Shown piece after piece: positions 23,481 through 34,019 of a stretch of DNA of 64,000 nucleotides (positions are counted from its first letter, which is position 1; every line of letters starts with the position of its first letter). The stretch spans positions 721,977 through 785,976 of the forward strand of contig NC_085137.1 of NCBI RefSeq assembly GCF_035046485.1, in the 5' to 3' direction. The position numbers and the translations under genes were made by a program. The notes below the pieces were generated by a model, which saw only the letters and a program-made list of their open reading frames with translations, was not told the DNA's origin and ran no database searches. This DNA is from Aedes albopictus (taxonomy: Eukaryota; Arthropoda; Insecta; Diptera; Culicidae).

Positions 23481-23600
23481 ACATTTTGGCATTTTATTTA
23501 TTTTCAGTCATTTTTGCCAAAGCTTAATAACAACTTTCTTGTCATTTGTAAAACGCTTTGAACAACAACAAATTAAGTTGGTGCACAACATGATGCTTTA

Positions 23601-24875
23601 AGGACTGTTCATTTTATAAAGAGGACACCTTATTTGTGTGATATCTTTTTTATTTTTCAATAAAATCATTATTGGTTTTTTTGCATACATTTCCATAGCT
23701 ATTCTACAGTGTAGGAAAAATATAACATTATACAAATTGTCCTTAGTTATGGAACTGAAGTGGTTTTCGTTAAAACTCAATAAAACCCCATTTCTCAAAA
23801 TTCTACACAACTTTCCACATACATAACTTTAAAATTTTCATGAACTTTTCAATGTGTTGGGATCTTATACTATTCTTCTAAAGGTAGAGTGTGATAGTTG
23901 GTCAGTAATAATGCCCCAAGCATTATACAGCTTGATATAGTGAGTTGCCTTGTTATCAATGAAATTGATAAAACATACTTATTTAAGTCCAGTGATTGTT
24001 CCACACTACGGAAACAGTTCAAAATTTGTCCAGTATAGAAGAGAATCGCATTCTAAATGATACCGAAGAAAAATATGCTTTAAAGTACATTCTTCATCAT
24101 AAATTTAATACTTAATGATGGCCATATTGAAAAATTGCATACTTTTTGCTCCATAAATGCAAGTTTTTGATTCCAGAGAAGCTTATTATTATTTATTTTC
24201 AGCAAGGTCTGACCCTATGTGATTATATACCTTATTAGAAAATAACTACATGTTAATTTTTATTTTTGACATCATTGTTAAGTTATATTTGCAATAGAGT
24301 ACATCGTTATTTAAAAGAACCTTCAAAGAACGAAGCGGTTTTATCTCCGGTAACTGCCATGAAGCACAGTAACAAAGTCAACAATGCTATCAAGAAGCGG
24401 TTTTCTGCATTTGAAATTGCATTATTAGTACTTTCGACTAGATCCATTGAAAACATTCAAAATTTTATATTTTTATACATTTTTGTTTGACAAATAAATT
24501 TTATTCTGAAAATCGAGTCCAACTTGTAACTTTAATATCTCAACACCCATTATTCCGATTAGGTTTATATTTTGCCAGAATATGTATCACTCAAACTGCT
24601 GCAGCATGGCAAACACTTTTATGCAATTAAAAACGATACACCGATGTTTTAGAGAAATTTTGTGTTTATCTTGAGTTTTTGGGAATTGAAAAATTGATCT
24701 CTCGAAACACTTTGCCACATTTCTATGAAGTTCAATAATTTTAACTCAATTTATTTATGGTTATTATCTGCTAATATAATGTACTAAACAACTAATTAAG
24801 GCTGCTCAAATTTGAACTACGCGTTTTCTTTTTATAGCCTTGCAAAGTTGTCCTCTTTATAAAATGAACAGTCCT
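23601..24875. mobile_element. TA-flanked element with 27-bp terminal inverted repeats
   Basis: Perfect inverted ends beginning AGGACTGTTCATTTTATAAA, flanked by TA on both sides (23599-23600 and 24876-24877). The length of 1275 bp is typical of a full Tc1/mariner element. However, the interior has only short frames on both strands and no DDE/D transposase motif I can see. It is either a badly decayed element or a non-autonomous derivative of similar size. Confidence 0.8.
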
Positions 24876-25037
24876 TATAACTTCTCCAAATTTGTGTGAA
24901 CAAAACCCGAACATAGGTTGTACGTGAAAATAATTCAAATGTTATTCAACATTATGCTGAATTAATTCGTCTTAATGGTGCCTGTTAAATGAGTGATGGT
25001 TAGTTGGGAATTGCTTAGGTGCTTTTTTTCAAAAAAA

Positions 25038-25223
25038 GGTACACCGGGGCAAGTTGAAACGCAAAGTTTTGAAAAAGATTTCTACACAATTTGTAAAATT
25101 ATCCTTCATTAAAAAATCATTTGAATCAAAAACTTTGTGTTATGACGTTCGACTTATGTATCACTATTATATTACATCACTGTTTCATCTCATCCCACCC
25201 GTTTCAGCTTGCCCCGGTGTACC
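25038..25223. mobile_element. 186-bp MITE, GGTACACCGGGGC ends
   Basis: The ends GGTACACCGGGGCAAGTTGA and its inverse (GCTTGCCCCGGTGTACC) pair over about 23 bases with one difference. The interior is AT-rich. No clear target-site duplication; AA-rich DNA precedes the left end. Confidence 0.75.
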
Positions 25224-25247
25224 TTAATGTCCTAATCAAATCCGATC

Positions 25248-25444
25248 ATTTTTAGGAGATTTCTTGGGTAGTTTTTTTTTTCAAGACTGCTTCGGTAATT
25301 GCTTTAAAATTTCGTTTGGCAACTCTTTTCGAAACTTTTTTCGGCAAGTAGAAAAAGTTTCCAAAAGAGTTGCCAAACGAAATTTTAAAGCAATTACCGA
25401 AGCAGTCTTGAAAAAAAAAATTACCCAAGAAATCTCCTAAAAAT
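25248..25444. repeat. near-perfect 197-bp palindrome
   Basis: The left arm (from CATTTTTAGGAGATTTCTTG) and right arm (to AAGAAATCTCCTAAAAAT) are inverse copies with very few differences over about 90 bases. The loop is short, about 13-17 bases near 25337-25352 (around CGGCAAGTAG). The arm sequence belongs to the degenerate 24-bp family, whose copies normally differ a lot, so this looks like a recent inverted duplication. Confidence 0.9.
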
Positions 25445-26510
25445 AATCCCACAAGAATCGTTGGATCAATTTTTACAGAAATTGCTGAAAGCATGTCCAA
25501 AAGAATTTCTGAATAAATTCCACCTGGTAATTCTAAAGACATTACAAGAAAAGTTCACAGAAAATTCGCCGAATCAATTTACCAATTCCCAAATTCCCAA
25601 TCAACTCCCGTAGGAATTGGCGAAGGAGATTTCAGAAAAGTGTCAAAAAAATCTGAAAGTAATTACCAAAGCATTTTCCAAAGCAATGGTCAAAGGAAAT
25701 CAGAAAGAAATTTTAAAATAAATCCCCTTCAAAAATGCCTTACGATTTTTAGAAGCAATTTCTTAAGAAGTTCACAAATTTCTTACAAGAAAAGATTGAA
25801 TGAATATTCAAAGAAATTGCCTAAAATTTCTCAAAAGAGTTGCCGAAAAAATGTTCAATGAAATTTCTAACTAAATTCTTAAAACAATGAAAATATTGAC
25901 CAAAGGAATTGCGAAAAAAAACTCAAAACAATATCTGACACAGTTTTCCAGCACCACGTAGTGAGTGAATCCTGAACTGAATTGTTTCTTATGTGAAAGT
26001 TTTCATTTTTCTGAGCAACTGAGAATGAATTCCAAAAGTAATGCCCAAAGGATTTTCAGGAGGAATCTCCGGAGGAATCCCAAGATAAATACCTGAAGGA
26101 TTTACAGGAGGGATCTCCGAAGGTTATCCAGAAGAAATTACCAGGAGGAATCTGAAGAAACTTTTGGAGGAGTCCCTGATTTCTGAAGGAAATCCTAGAG
26201 AGATCCCTATAGAAACTCTTGGAGAGATCTCTGATGGAAGTTCTGGAGAAATCCCTGAAACTCCAGGAAGAATCCTGCTTTAAGGTACTCCTGGACTAAT
26301 ATCTGTAGGACTTGAACACTTGTAGCAATTTCTAAAGGAGCTTCTGGAGGAATTTGTCATGGATTTCCAGGAGACTTCCCTGAATCCTCCTGAACGTAAC
26401 TTCTATTATAATTGCCAAGGCAACTTCTGAAGGAATCCCTGGAGGCATTCCTGTATCCTCTTGGGACTATTGGGGAGATCCCTGAAAGAACTATTATACT
26501 GCAGGAACCA
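25445..26510. repeat. degenerate 24-bp-period arrays (block 4)
   Basis: Two stretches (25445-25960 and 26030-26510) separated by a short non-repetitive piece. The first has AAGAAATT-type units. The second has GGAGGAATC- and GGAGATC-type units, such as CTGGAGAAATCCCTGAAACTC. No gene. Confidence 0.75.
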
Positions 26511-26689
26511 AGGATTTATCTTATACATGTGAATAAACTACGTGGTTGGTCATTTTTTTCTCATTTTCCAAACCAACAATCCCCCACCCCGCCTCCTGCT
26601 TGGTTTTGGTTCATACAAACGTTTTTGATTTAGTATGAACCGTGGTCTTTTACTTGTGGCCGCAAACTATTGTTATATTAAAGTGTTTA

Positions 26690-26865
26690 TTTGGCCGAAT
26701 AGGTCATAAGCCGACAAAGTCACAAGATTGAAAAGGTTATTAGGCTAAATAGGTGACCTTTTTGTACTAATAAGCTTTTCGGCTTAATGACCTATTTGGC
26801 CTATTGACCTGTTCAGCCTAGTCACTCATTCGGCCTAATAACCTTTTTGAAGAACAGACGTTTTC
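26690..26865. repeat. short-unit repeat of GGCCTAATGACC type, in two orientations
   Basis: The second half repeats variants of TTCGGCCTAATGACCT about every 11 bases. The first half contains the inverse words (AATAGGTCATAAGCCGA). So a small array is arranged head to head. Confidence 0.7.
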
Positions 26866-27350
26866 TAAGCCGTAGCCTTTGCACAATTGTTGTGCTGTGA
26901 ATACAGTCAGTTTCCATTCAAATTTCGTTACTTAAATAGAGGCTTGAGTGTACTGCAAAACGTTCCACTTTCTCACATTATCGATTTCATGTCCCAGACA
27001 CCCGGCTCTAGCAAACAATCAAAAAAACTGGAAGTAGTAGTGGCGACAGCAAAAGTTATCGAGAGCACTGCACTTCAGCAAATCAAACAGCAGCAAACAG
27101 AGACAACGAGCAACATCTGCCAAAATCTGTTATCGTTCGGGTGTGCTGTAAAGTTTTGCGTAGATGATAAATATCTGCGCCAATAGTGCCAGTGGAAAAG
27201 TTGCTGTAGGAGCACCTTCCTTTCGATGTCGATAGAGTTTGTTGTCGTGTTCGAGAGTTGTGGCAAAAGTTTGTCCTTGTTGAAATTCAAACCTGACGTG
27301 TCATCTCCTTTTGAACTTTAGATGGCAAATTAGTTGCGCAATATATTTTT

Positions 27351-28876
27351 TTAATTATAAACTCTCCGAAGCAATGTAAAATACGAATACGATGCATTCA
27401 GCAAGGATTGAAACATTTCCAGTGTCATGGGGTAGACGTTTCCGATTTTTATCTGCAAGAGAAGAAACCGGTCAATTAGCAACCTTTCAAATCATATGAT
27501 ACATATTACCGCTAATGGCCGTTGGGCTCGAGCAAGTATCAAAATAATCTTCTTCTTGACAGACTGATCGAAATCGAGCCAAGCACTGTTGTAGTACAGC
27601 GAGTCTCCAATTTCCAGGCTCTGCGGATAGGAACGAAAGAGGTCAAAATGATGACCGAGAATGAATCAGCTCTGATTACATGGAACCACCTACCTGCTCT
27701 CGAACCTCGTTGGAGTGCCAATAGAGGGCGTACATTTGCGACAATATCATGAAGATGTACGAACCAATCATTACCATCTGGGCCAGCTGATTGCTCTACG
27801 CTCATCAATTCGGTTTGATTCCGATTGCAGGTGGCCGGGCGACGATAGGATGATAGGAAAAGCACAGATTGCATGTGTCACTCTACAGTAAATTATGGGC
27901 ACCACACGTTCAGGTTCTACTTACGATGCTCAACAGGAAGAGCAGTGCACACAGCATCATTCCAAACGAAAGCAACTCCAGTAGGAATATGTAGGTTACT
28001 AGTTCGTTAAGGTCACTCACATATCTGCAGGAAGGGTCATATTAATGTTAATAGCTTCAACCAGAGCCAACTGTGATTTCGAAGCCTACTTGATTATGTC
28101 CTCGTGATATTGGAGACACTCTTTAATCCTCACAAATAGCGACCGCGGGGAAGTATTGAACTCGTGAATTTTCTCCAGGGACCGCTTCAGTGCAGCGATT
28201 CGAATTAACCCAAACAGGGCACAGGTGCAGTAGAAGCTGGAGAACGGGATGTACATGCAGCATGCCGGAAAGGTGAGATAAATTTGCAGCACGAACACAA
28301 TTTCGTAAATTGGCGACGCGTGGACGTCGACCCCGGGAATGTAGACTCCATACGGAAGGCCATTGTCCGGCGAGAACAGAGGATAGGTCACGAAGCAAGC
28401 GCTGATGAACGCTCCCAACCAGAGGTTCGACTTGGACAGAATCCTTGCCCGGTGGGTCAACTGGTCCATTAGTGGGCGGATGTCGTTTTGCTTCTGTTTT
28501 TATCAGCGGACGACGACAAAGTGTGTGAGGATTTTAGAAAGATTAAAAAGCCATTCACCCTTACCTCCAATACGGCGTACTCATCGGCGATTCCCTCCAG
28601 GAACGTTTCGAACTTGCCTCGGTTTCCCATTAGGAACGACGTCCGAAGCACCAAATTGAAGTAGAGCACCGTAAAGTACCCGTCGATGATAATCTTGTTC
28701 ATATCGCCACTGCCAGACGCAATCACGTTGAAAAGGTTCATAAATTGGAACACGTTGAGCACCGTCACCGGAACGCATCCCAGCAGGTAGCTGTACCACT
28801 TGGGCTTCCGGAGATAGGCCCAGAAGAGCCACACTTTGACGTTGACGTTGATGATTGGGCAGTTTTCGATCAACAT
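27351..28876 (-). CDS. Or2: odorant receptor, Or2/Or9/Or10 (indole receptor) clade
   Basis: Insect odorant receptors (7tm_6) are seven-helix ligand-gated channel subunits that work with Orco in the dendrites of olfactory neurons. Six exons join cleanly: 28876-28565, 28493-28090, 28024-27925, 27795-27694, 27620-27510 and 27452-27351. All introns are GT-AG and 57-129 bp; the protein is 376 residues. The start [16 protein letters not shown] and the end [11 protein letters not shown] match what I know of Anopheles Or2, as do [45 protein letters not shown] and [11 protein letters not shown]. Predicted helices lie roughly at residues 30-49, 62-82, 128-146, 170-205 (helix 4 and loop), 245-272, 277-300 and 348-372. 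Frame and phase hold throughout (exon 2 ends in phase 2, the others in phase 0). The in-frame TTG at 28903 lacks an ATG, so 28876 is the start. No defect is seen. Or2 is my best match; a paralogue (Or9 or Or10) is possible. Members of this clade respond to indole; ligand here is inference. Confidence 0.93.
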
Positions 28877-28900
28877 TGCGCCGCCACGTTGGTTGAATGA

Positions 28901-28942
28901 CAAAATAGTGAGTTTGCTTTTTAGTCAAAACGGCCTTTTAAA
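28901..28942 (-). promoter_or_regulatory. possible core promoter of the odorant receptor gene
   Basis: On the minus strand a TTTAAAAGG box (28934-28942) lies about 60 bases upstream of the receptor ATG. A TCATTC initiator-like word follows about 30-35 bases later (near 28901). Spacing fits a TATA-like promoter with a very short leader. This is a motif-based guess. Confidence 0.3.
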
Positions 28943-29325
28943 CACCACAGAACCGCACAGACAGAAGTGATTCAACCAACCGATGCGATGGCATGTAATC
29001 GCAATAACAGTAATCAATTTAATTGATGGGCATTGGTTAGTTTGACCGATCAGTCGCACCATGTCATCAAGTGACCGACCATGTGCTCGACCTCGCATTA
29101 TGTATCCTTTGAAAAGGCACGTTCCTGACTGAATTGGTGGGCGTTGCACAGCAATTCGATTTGATTTGATTGGAATTGAATGTAAAAACTCCAAATAATA
29201 TCCACCTAGTGGTGTTGGTGCCTCTCTCTTGTGTTTTCCTTCCAAATTCAAGTAAGATAAATCTGTCTAAATGTCATCTCTGGAGGCAAGTATGAGCTGT
29301 TTTTTTATAGATAAAACGCCACTAA
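28943..29325. other. DNA upstream of the odorant receptor
   Basis: About 380 bases with no repeat family recognised. It probably holds the receptor's upstream control region. A 108-codon minus frame (28925-29251) has no recognisable domain. Confidence 0.4.
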
Positions 29326-29450
29326 GGGGTCGTCCATAAATGACGTAGCTTTTTAGGGGGGAGGGGGGTGTTTGTGATTTTGTGACGAAGTGTGACGATA
29401 GGGGGGTAGGGGTTTGTGATATGCTACGTAGCTTTCTACTAGGCCTATAG
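29326..29450 (+). mobile_element. MITE end, GGGGTCGTCCATAAATGACG
   Basis: The end GGGGTCGTCCATAAATGACG is followed by AGCTTTTTAGGGGGGAGG and G-rich sequence, ending in GCTACGTAGC. Its inverse counterpart, ATGACGTAGCTT-type sequence ending GGATGCCCC, is at 32850-32995. The piece resembles the family nested at 54424-54588 in its GGGG-GTCCAT start. A full right end is not present locally. Confidence 0.6.
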
Positions 29451-29491
29451 AAAAGATATTTCATAATCAATAAACTTTTTACTTGCATTAA

Positions 29492-30019
29492 CCCTTTATA
29501 AGGCCGAGAAAACTAGAAGAGTTGTCAACGCATACTATCATGGAAATGATTATATACATGATTACATGTACAAAACAATTTTTGTTTGAAAGAAACTCTC
29601 AAAAATCTAGGTGGCAATATAGCTGCCACTGCCCGTTTAGGGTACTTTTCTCCTTTTGACTTCGACAAAAAGCCGGAAAAGAGATTTTAGAGTGGATTAG
29701 GGTTTAAACCATAATATAAACTGTGTTGTTCAGCTCATGTCAACCCATAATTTAATTATTTCTTAAAATATTTACCAAATCTAAAAATTTTCAATAAGTT
29801 TGAGCTTATTTTCTTCACGCAGTCAAATTTAGCCATTTTTGAGAATACAAATGGCTCCCAAATTGTTGTTAAAGCTTTGTTTAGCACCAAAAAAATACCA
29901 GGCGTTGTTGGTAATCCCAATTTTGCGTGAACCAAAAAAAAAATCGAAATAAATTGTTACAACACAGATAAAAATACAAACAGTAGGTGGCAATATAGTT
30001 GCCACTGCCTTATAAAAGG
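29492..30019. mobile_element. piggyBac-like MITE with TTAA duplication
   Basis: TTAA lies on both sides (29488-29491 and 30020-30023). The ends CCCTTTATAAGGC and CCTTTTATAAGGC are inverted. A TTAA duplication with CC-starting ends is the piggyBac signature. Inside, near each end, is the imperfect palindrome GGTGGCAATATAGCTGCCAC (29610) and GGTGGCAATATAGTTGCCAC (29987), in the same orientation. No transposase frame. Confidence 0.75.
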
Positions 30020-30208
30020 TTAAGTATCAAGTAAATAAAAAAGGGTCAAGTAAATAAAAAAAAATGGGTTGATTTTTTTTCCATTCACATTATTGTAAAT
30101 AACAAATAATGGAAATAAATGTCGGCTTCATTTCATAAGACATGCAGCTATCGGACGCAACAACTGTATCTGAGAAAGTGGTTTTGAAATTCTGCGTAAA
30201 GAATAATA

Positions 30209-31169
30209 CAGGGTGTTAGGTTCCTGAGTGCAAACTTTTTAAAGGGTGATAGAGGACCATAAATGGAGAAAAAAATTGTTCTACGCATATGGTCAAATCT
30301 CAACCGTTACGTAGTTATTGAACTTCCCATGTGTTTGACTCTTATTGCCTTAACTGGAAATAACTTGAAAATGGTCAAACTTATCGAAGTTTTTTTTTAT
30401 CCTTGTTCGAAAGATTAATGAATTTTCAAACAAATGGCATCTTTGAATCGATTAGTTTAGTTAAATAGCTAAGTTTTCTAGAGCACAATAGCTAAAAATA
30501 GTGTATTTTTATTGGTTTTTGTCAATTATCTTTGAAACATGCGTAATAAATTAAAATTCTTTCTTTGGCAAAGATGTGGCCCCTGTTACACTTTACAATT
30601 TGTTCTTTGACACCAAACTTCTAGCTCTTATCGTTTTCTTGCAATTTTGATTAAAATGTGCGGCACAATGCGCAAAAAAGTGCTTTCCATGACAGTTGCA
30701 AATTTGTGATCTGAAATGCGATGTTAAAATCAAAATTGCAACAAAACGATAAGAGATAGAAGTTTGGTGTCAAAGAACGAATTGTAGAGTGTAACAGGGG
30801 CCACATCTTTGCCAAAGAAAGAATTTTAATTTATTACGCATGTTTCAAAGATAATTGACAAAACCCAATAAAAATACGCTATTTTTAGCTTTTTTGCTCT
30901 AGAAAACTTAGTTATTTAACTAAACCAATCGATTCAAAGATGCCATTTGTTAGAAAATTCAATAATCTTTCGAATAAGGGTAAAAAAACTTCGATAAGTT
31001 TGACCATTTTCAAGTTATTGCCAGTTAAGGCAATAAGAGTCAAACACATGGGAAGTTCAATAACTACGTAACGGTTGAGATTTGACCATATGCGTAGAAC
31101 AATTTTTTTCTCCATTTATGGTCCTCTATCACCCTCTAAAAAGTTTGCACTCAGGAACCTAACACCCTG
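30209..31169. mobile_element. TA-flanked foldback element, 961 bp
   Basis: The ends CAGGGTGTTAGGTTCCTGAG are inverted and flanked by TA (30207-30208 and 31170-31171). The two arms pair along about 450 bases each, including ATAAATGGAGAAAAAAATTG, GGTCAAATCTCAACCGTTAC and CAAAGATGTGGCCCCTGTTA. Only about 50-60 bases near 30680 form the loop. Frames in the arms are mirror artefacts. No transposase. Confidence 0.9.
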
Positions 31170-31299
31170 TATATTGTGTTTGCAGACAAAAATCAATTTC
31201 GCTGAAATGCTTCCAAGATCAATAGTTTGCTGCTTGATATAGAGGGCACTGCACGCCGCTAAGGTTACAAAGGAAAATTTTTCTAAGCTTTTGGCATAA

Positions 31300-32690
31300 C
31301 GACAAGATTCCAAGAGTTCCTTATATAGTTTCTACAGGACTTCCTCGAAGAATTCATCCAACGATTTCTTAAGGAACTCCTCTAGCAAATTTGTAAGGAA
31401 TTTCTCATTGTGTTCTTCATAGGTTTCCCAAACAGGATAAGGATAACATTTCCACAGGAATTCCTACTGGGAATCCCAGAAAAAAACTTCTGAAAACATT
31501 TCAAAAGGATCTGGAGGAATCTCAGAAGGAATCCTTGAAGGAACTTCCAGAAGAATTTCAGAAGGAACTCCTGGAACAATCATGAAAGGAAATTTCAAAA
31601 GAAATTCCGTGAGGAGTAATTTAGATGGACCAATTTAGATGAAGCTTTCAGAGAAACCTTGAATAAACTTCTGGAAGAATCTTTGATGGAGATATTTGTA
31701 GATTTTCAGAAGGAACTCCTGGTTTAATTTCTGAAGAAAGCACGGAAGAAATAATTGAAAGAATCCCGTAAGGAATTTCTGAAGCAATCCCGAAAATAAC
31801 TTTTGGGGAATCACAAAAGATTATCTGGATATAACTCCTGGTGAAATCTCAGAAAGAAAATCCTGGAGGAATTCCAGAAGCAACTATGGGAGGAATCCGT
31901 AAAGGGATTCCTCGCAGAATTCTAAGATATCCTGGAGGAATCCTGGATGGAGTGAATGGAGGGATGCTGGAAAAAGTTACCGAAGGAGTCCCGGGAAAAA
32001 AATCCTGGATAAATCCTAGAAGGAAGTCCTCGAGGAATCCCAGAAAAATTCCTGAATTCCTGAAGGAATCCAAAAAGGAAAACCTGGAGGAATCACAGAA
32101 ATAACTCCTGGGAGGGTTTTGAAAGAATACCGGAGGGGTTATCTACCGAGATCTTGGAGATCTCAGTGAATTCCTGAAGGAAGCCAAGAGGAACTCCTGG
32201 AGGAATCCTGAAAGGAACTTTTTTAGGAAGCACAGAAAGAAGTTCTGATGGAATCTCAAAAGAAATTCCGGTTAAAATCCCTGTAGAGATGTCTAAAGAA
32301 TCTGCTGGTGGAAGAGAGGAGAAAAAACCTTGAAAGAACTCCTGAAGGAAACCATGGATAAACTTTTAGAAAAACCTTAGAAAAAAAACTGCTGGAGAAA
32401 TCTCAGAAGGAGCTTTTGGAGGAATCTTAGAAGGAACTCCGGAATGAATTATTGGAGGGATCTTTGAGGGAACCCCTGAAGGAATACAATAAGGAGGAGT
32501 TTTCTAATGGAATACAAAAAAATCCTTGGAGAAATCCCAGAAGGAAGTGCTGGAGGAACTAAAATGGAAGTCATTCTTAAACATGGGAATCCCAAAATAA
32601 ACTTCTCTAGGAGTTCCAAGATGAACTGCTGTAAGAATTTTAGAAGAAAGTCCTGCAGGGTCCTTCGAATGTCGTGGTGAATTTTATTCA
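31300..32690 (+). repeat. degenerate tandem array, exact 24-bp period (block 5)
   Basis: Clearest copy of the family. From about 31863 ten consecutive units of 24 bases can be cut by eye (for example GGAGGAATTCCAGAAGCAAC..., GGAGGAATCCGTAAAGGGAT..., GGGATGCTGGAAAAAGTTAC...). The plus frame 31841-32104 therefore shows an 8-residue repeat starting GGIPEATM, GGIRKGIP, RRILRYPG, GILDGVNG. This is a period artefact, since frames on the other strand are equally open. Units are strongly diverged. Confidence 0.9.
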
Positions 32691-32849
32691 AATGAAATCA
32701 ATTTGATATTCTTAATAGATTTATTAGTGAACAAACTAATATCTTCGGAAGAGCTTCTAGGCTAATATGGTAGCAGAACGATGGGTGGTTTATTGAGTCA
32801 TTAGCTTTGGTAATAATCTCCACTGGTTCGAGTTCGAGTTTTTTTTACA

Positions 32850-32996
32850 TGAAAATTTTGTTGAGGGGGGGGGGGGTGTTTAACAAGCTACGTCATTTAT
32901 AGAGGGGGGTGTCTGAATTTGTGACGAAATGCTACGACGGGGGAGGGGGGTATTAAAAATCGCTCAAAAAAAGCTACGTCATTTATGGATGCCCCC
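32850..32996 (-). mobile_element. MITE end matching 29326, inverse orientation
   Basis: G-rich runs (AGGGGGGGGGGGGTG near 32863) with two copies of GCTACGTCATTTAT (32889 and 32973), ending in ATGGATGCCCC at 32995. This is the inverse of the end at 29326. It may be a separate copy or the other end of one element now split by 3.4 kb. Confidence 0.6.
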
Positions 32997-33209
32997 TAAA
33001 ATTATTTACAGGGGATAGACAAAATGATCGGGACAGGCAAAATTTTTACTTTGCAAAAAGATTGTCAAATTGCTGTAACTTTTTGAAAAGTGCATCAAAA
33101 AATCTAAAATTTTTACTGTAATTTGATCAACTGATCTGATGATCTGATCTGAATCAATGGTAAAAATTTGGGAAAGATTGGGCTATTTTACATGAAGTTA
33201 AAAATATTC

Positions 33210-33906
33210 GATCAACGATCACGATCAAAAACGATCAATTCTGACTATACATGTCAATGGTTGCTCCTCCGTGATTGATCTGAACTGGTACCAGTTGCAC
33301 TGAGATCCAATTGAATAAGGGGCTGGGACATTCCACTTATTCTCAAAGTGCAATTTTAGCAGCTCATGCATATTTGATCAATAACGGTGCCGGCCAAGTC
33401 CTTATGACTAGCTGGGAAGGGAAAGGAATGTTAGAGTGTACTGGTTGTTGCTACTAGAGACCGAGAGCACTCTGCGTCCCCACAACCCGCACGGACTGGG
33501 GTATTTGTTAGACGGAAAGGATGGGAGATCTGGGAGTCACCGTTGGGTCGGTGATGCGATCCATGGATAGGGTTATTTATAGTGTTCGTGATAGATTGTG
33601 TGGTGAATAAGGTGAATAAGGTCAAGCGGCACAGCACGCTTTGGTTGCATAACTTATAGGCGTTATATATACACTGTGCTGTGAGTGGAAGTTGGAAGGG
33701 AGGGAAACGACTTTTTTCAATTCGTTTCTGGTTCTAGCGATGGCTGTGAACATATGAATATACATGAGTTGTATATGTAGAGAAGAGAGAGCGAGAGAAA
33801 GTGGATAGAAAGATACAAAGTAGGATGAAAAGGACGGGCCAGGGATTGAACCCATGACCTTCTGCATACGAATCAGAAGCGGTAGCCACTAGATCACCAA
33901 GCCCGT
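33210..33906 (-). mobile_element. long tRNA-headed retroposon with 26-bp target duplication
   Basis: It is bounded by a 26-bp direct repeat (starting TATTTTACATGAAG) at 33184-33209 and 33907-33932. On the minus strand the 5' end carries a tRNA-like head: GGTGATCTAGTGGCTACCG (A box) and GGTTCAATCCC (B box) about 40 bases later. The body runs about 600 bases, longer than common SINEs. The 3' tail is rich in GATC words (GATCGTTTTTGATCGTGATC). The long duplication shows LINE-type integration. Frames inside are short and have no known domain. Confidence 0.85.
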
Positions 33907-34019
33907 TATTTTACATGAAGTTAAAAATATTCTAGAAAAAGTCATAATTATCCGATACCCAACTTTGAGCTGCTATATCTCCGGATTCAATGAACCAAAT
34001 GCAATGAAATTTTGAGCGT

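Noticed and set aside
23601..24875. Functional Tc1/mariner transposase
   Set aside because: Length and ends fit, but I could not find a DDE/D-type frame on either strand.
26887..27186. 99-codon plus frame next to the odorant receptor
   Set aside because: No recognisable domain. It overlaps a minus frame of similar length and could be untranslated DNA downstream of the receptor.
28581..28928. 115-codon minus frame overlapping odorant receptor exon 1
   Set aside because: A shadow of the receptor in another frame. The receptor frame has family motifs and consistent introns.
31841..32104. 87-residue protein with an 8-residue glycine-rich repeat
   Set aside because: The DNA has an exact 24-bp period and equally open frames on the other strand. 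The repeat is a property of the DNA, not of a protein.
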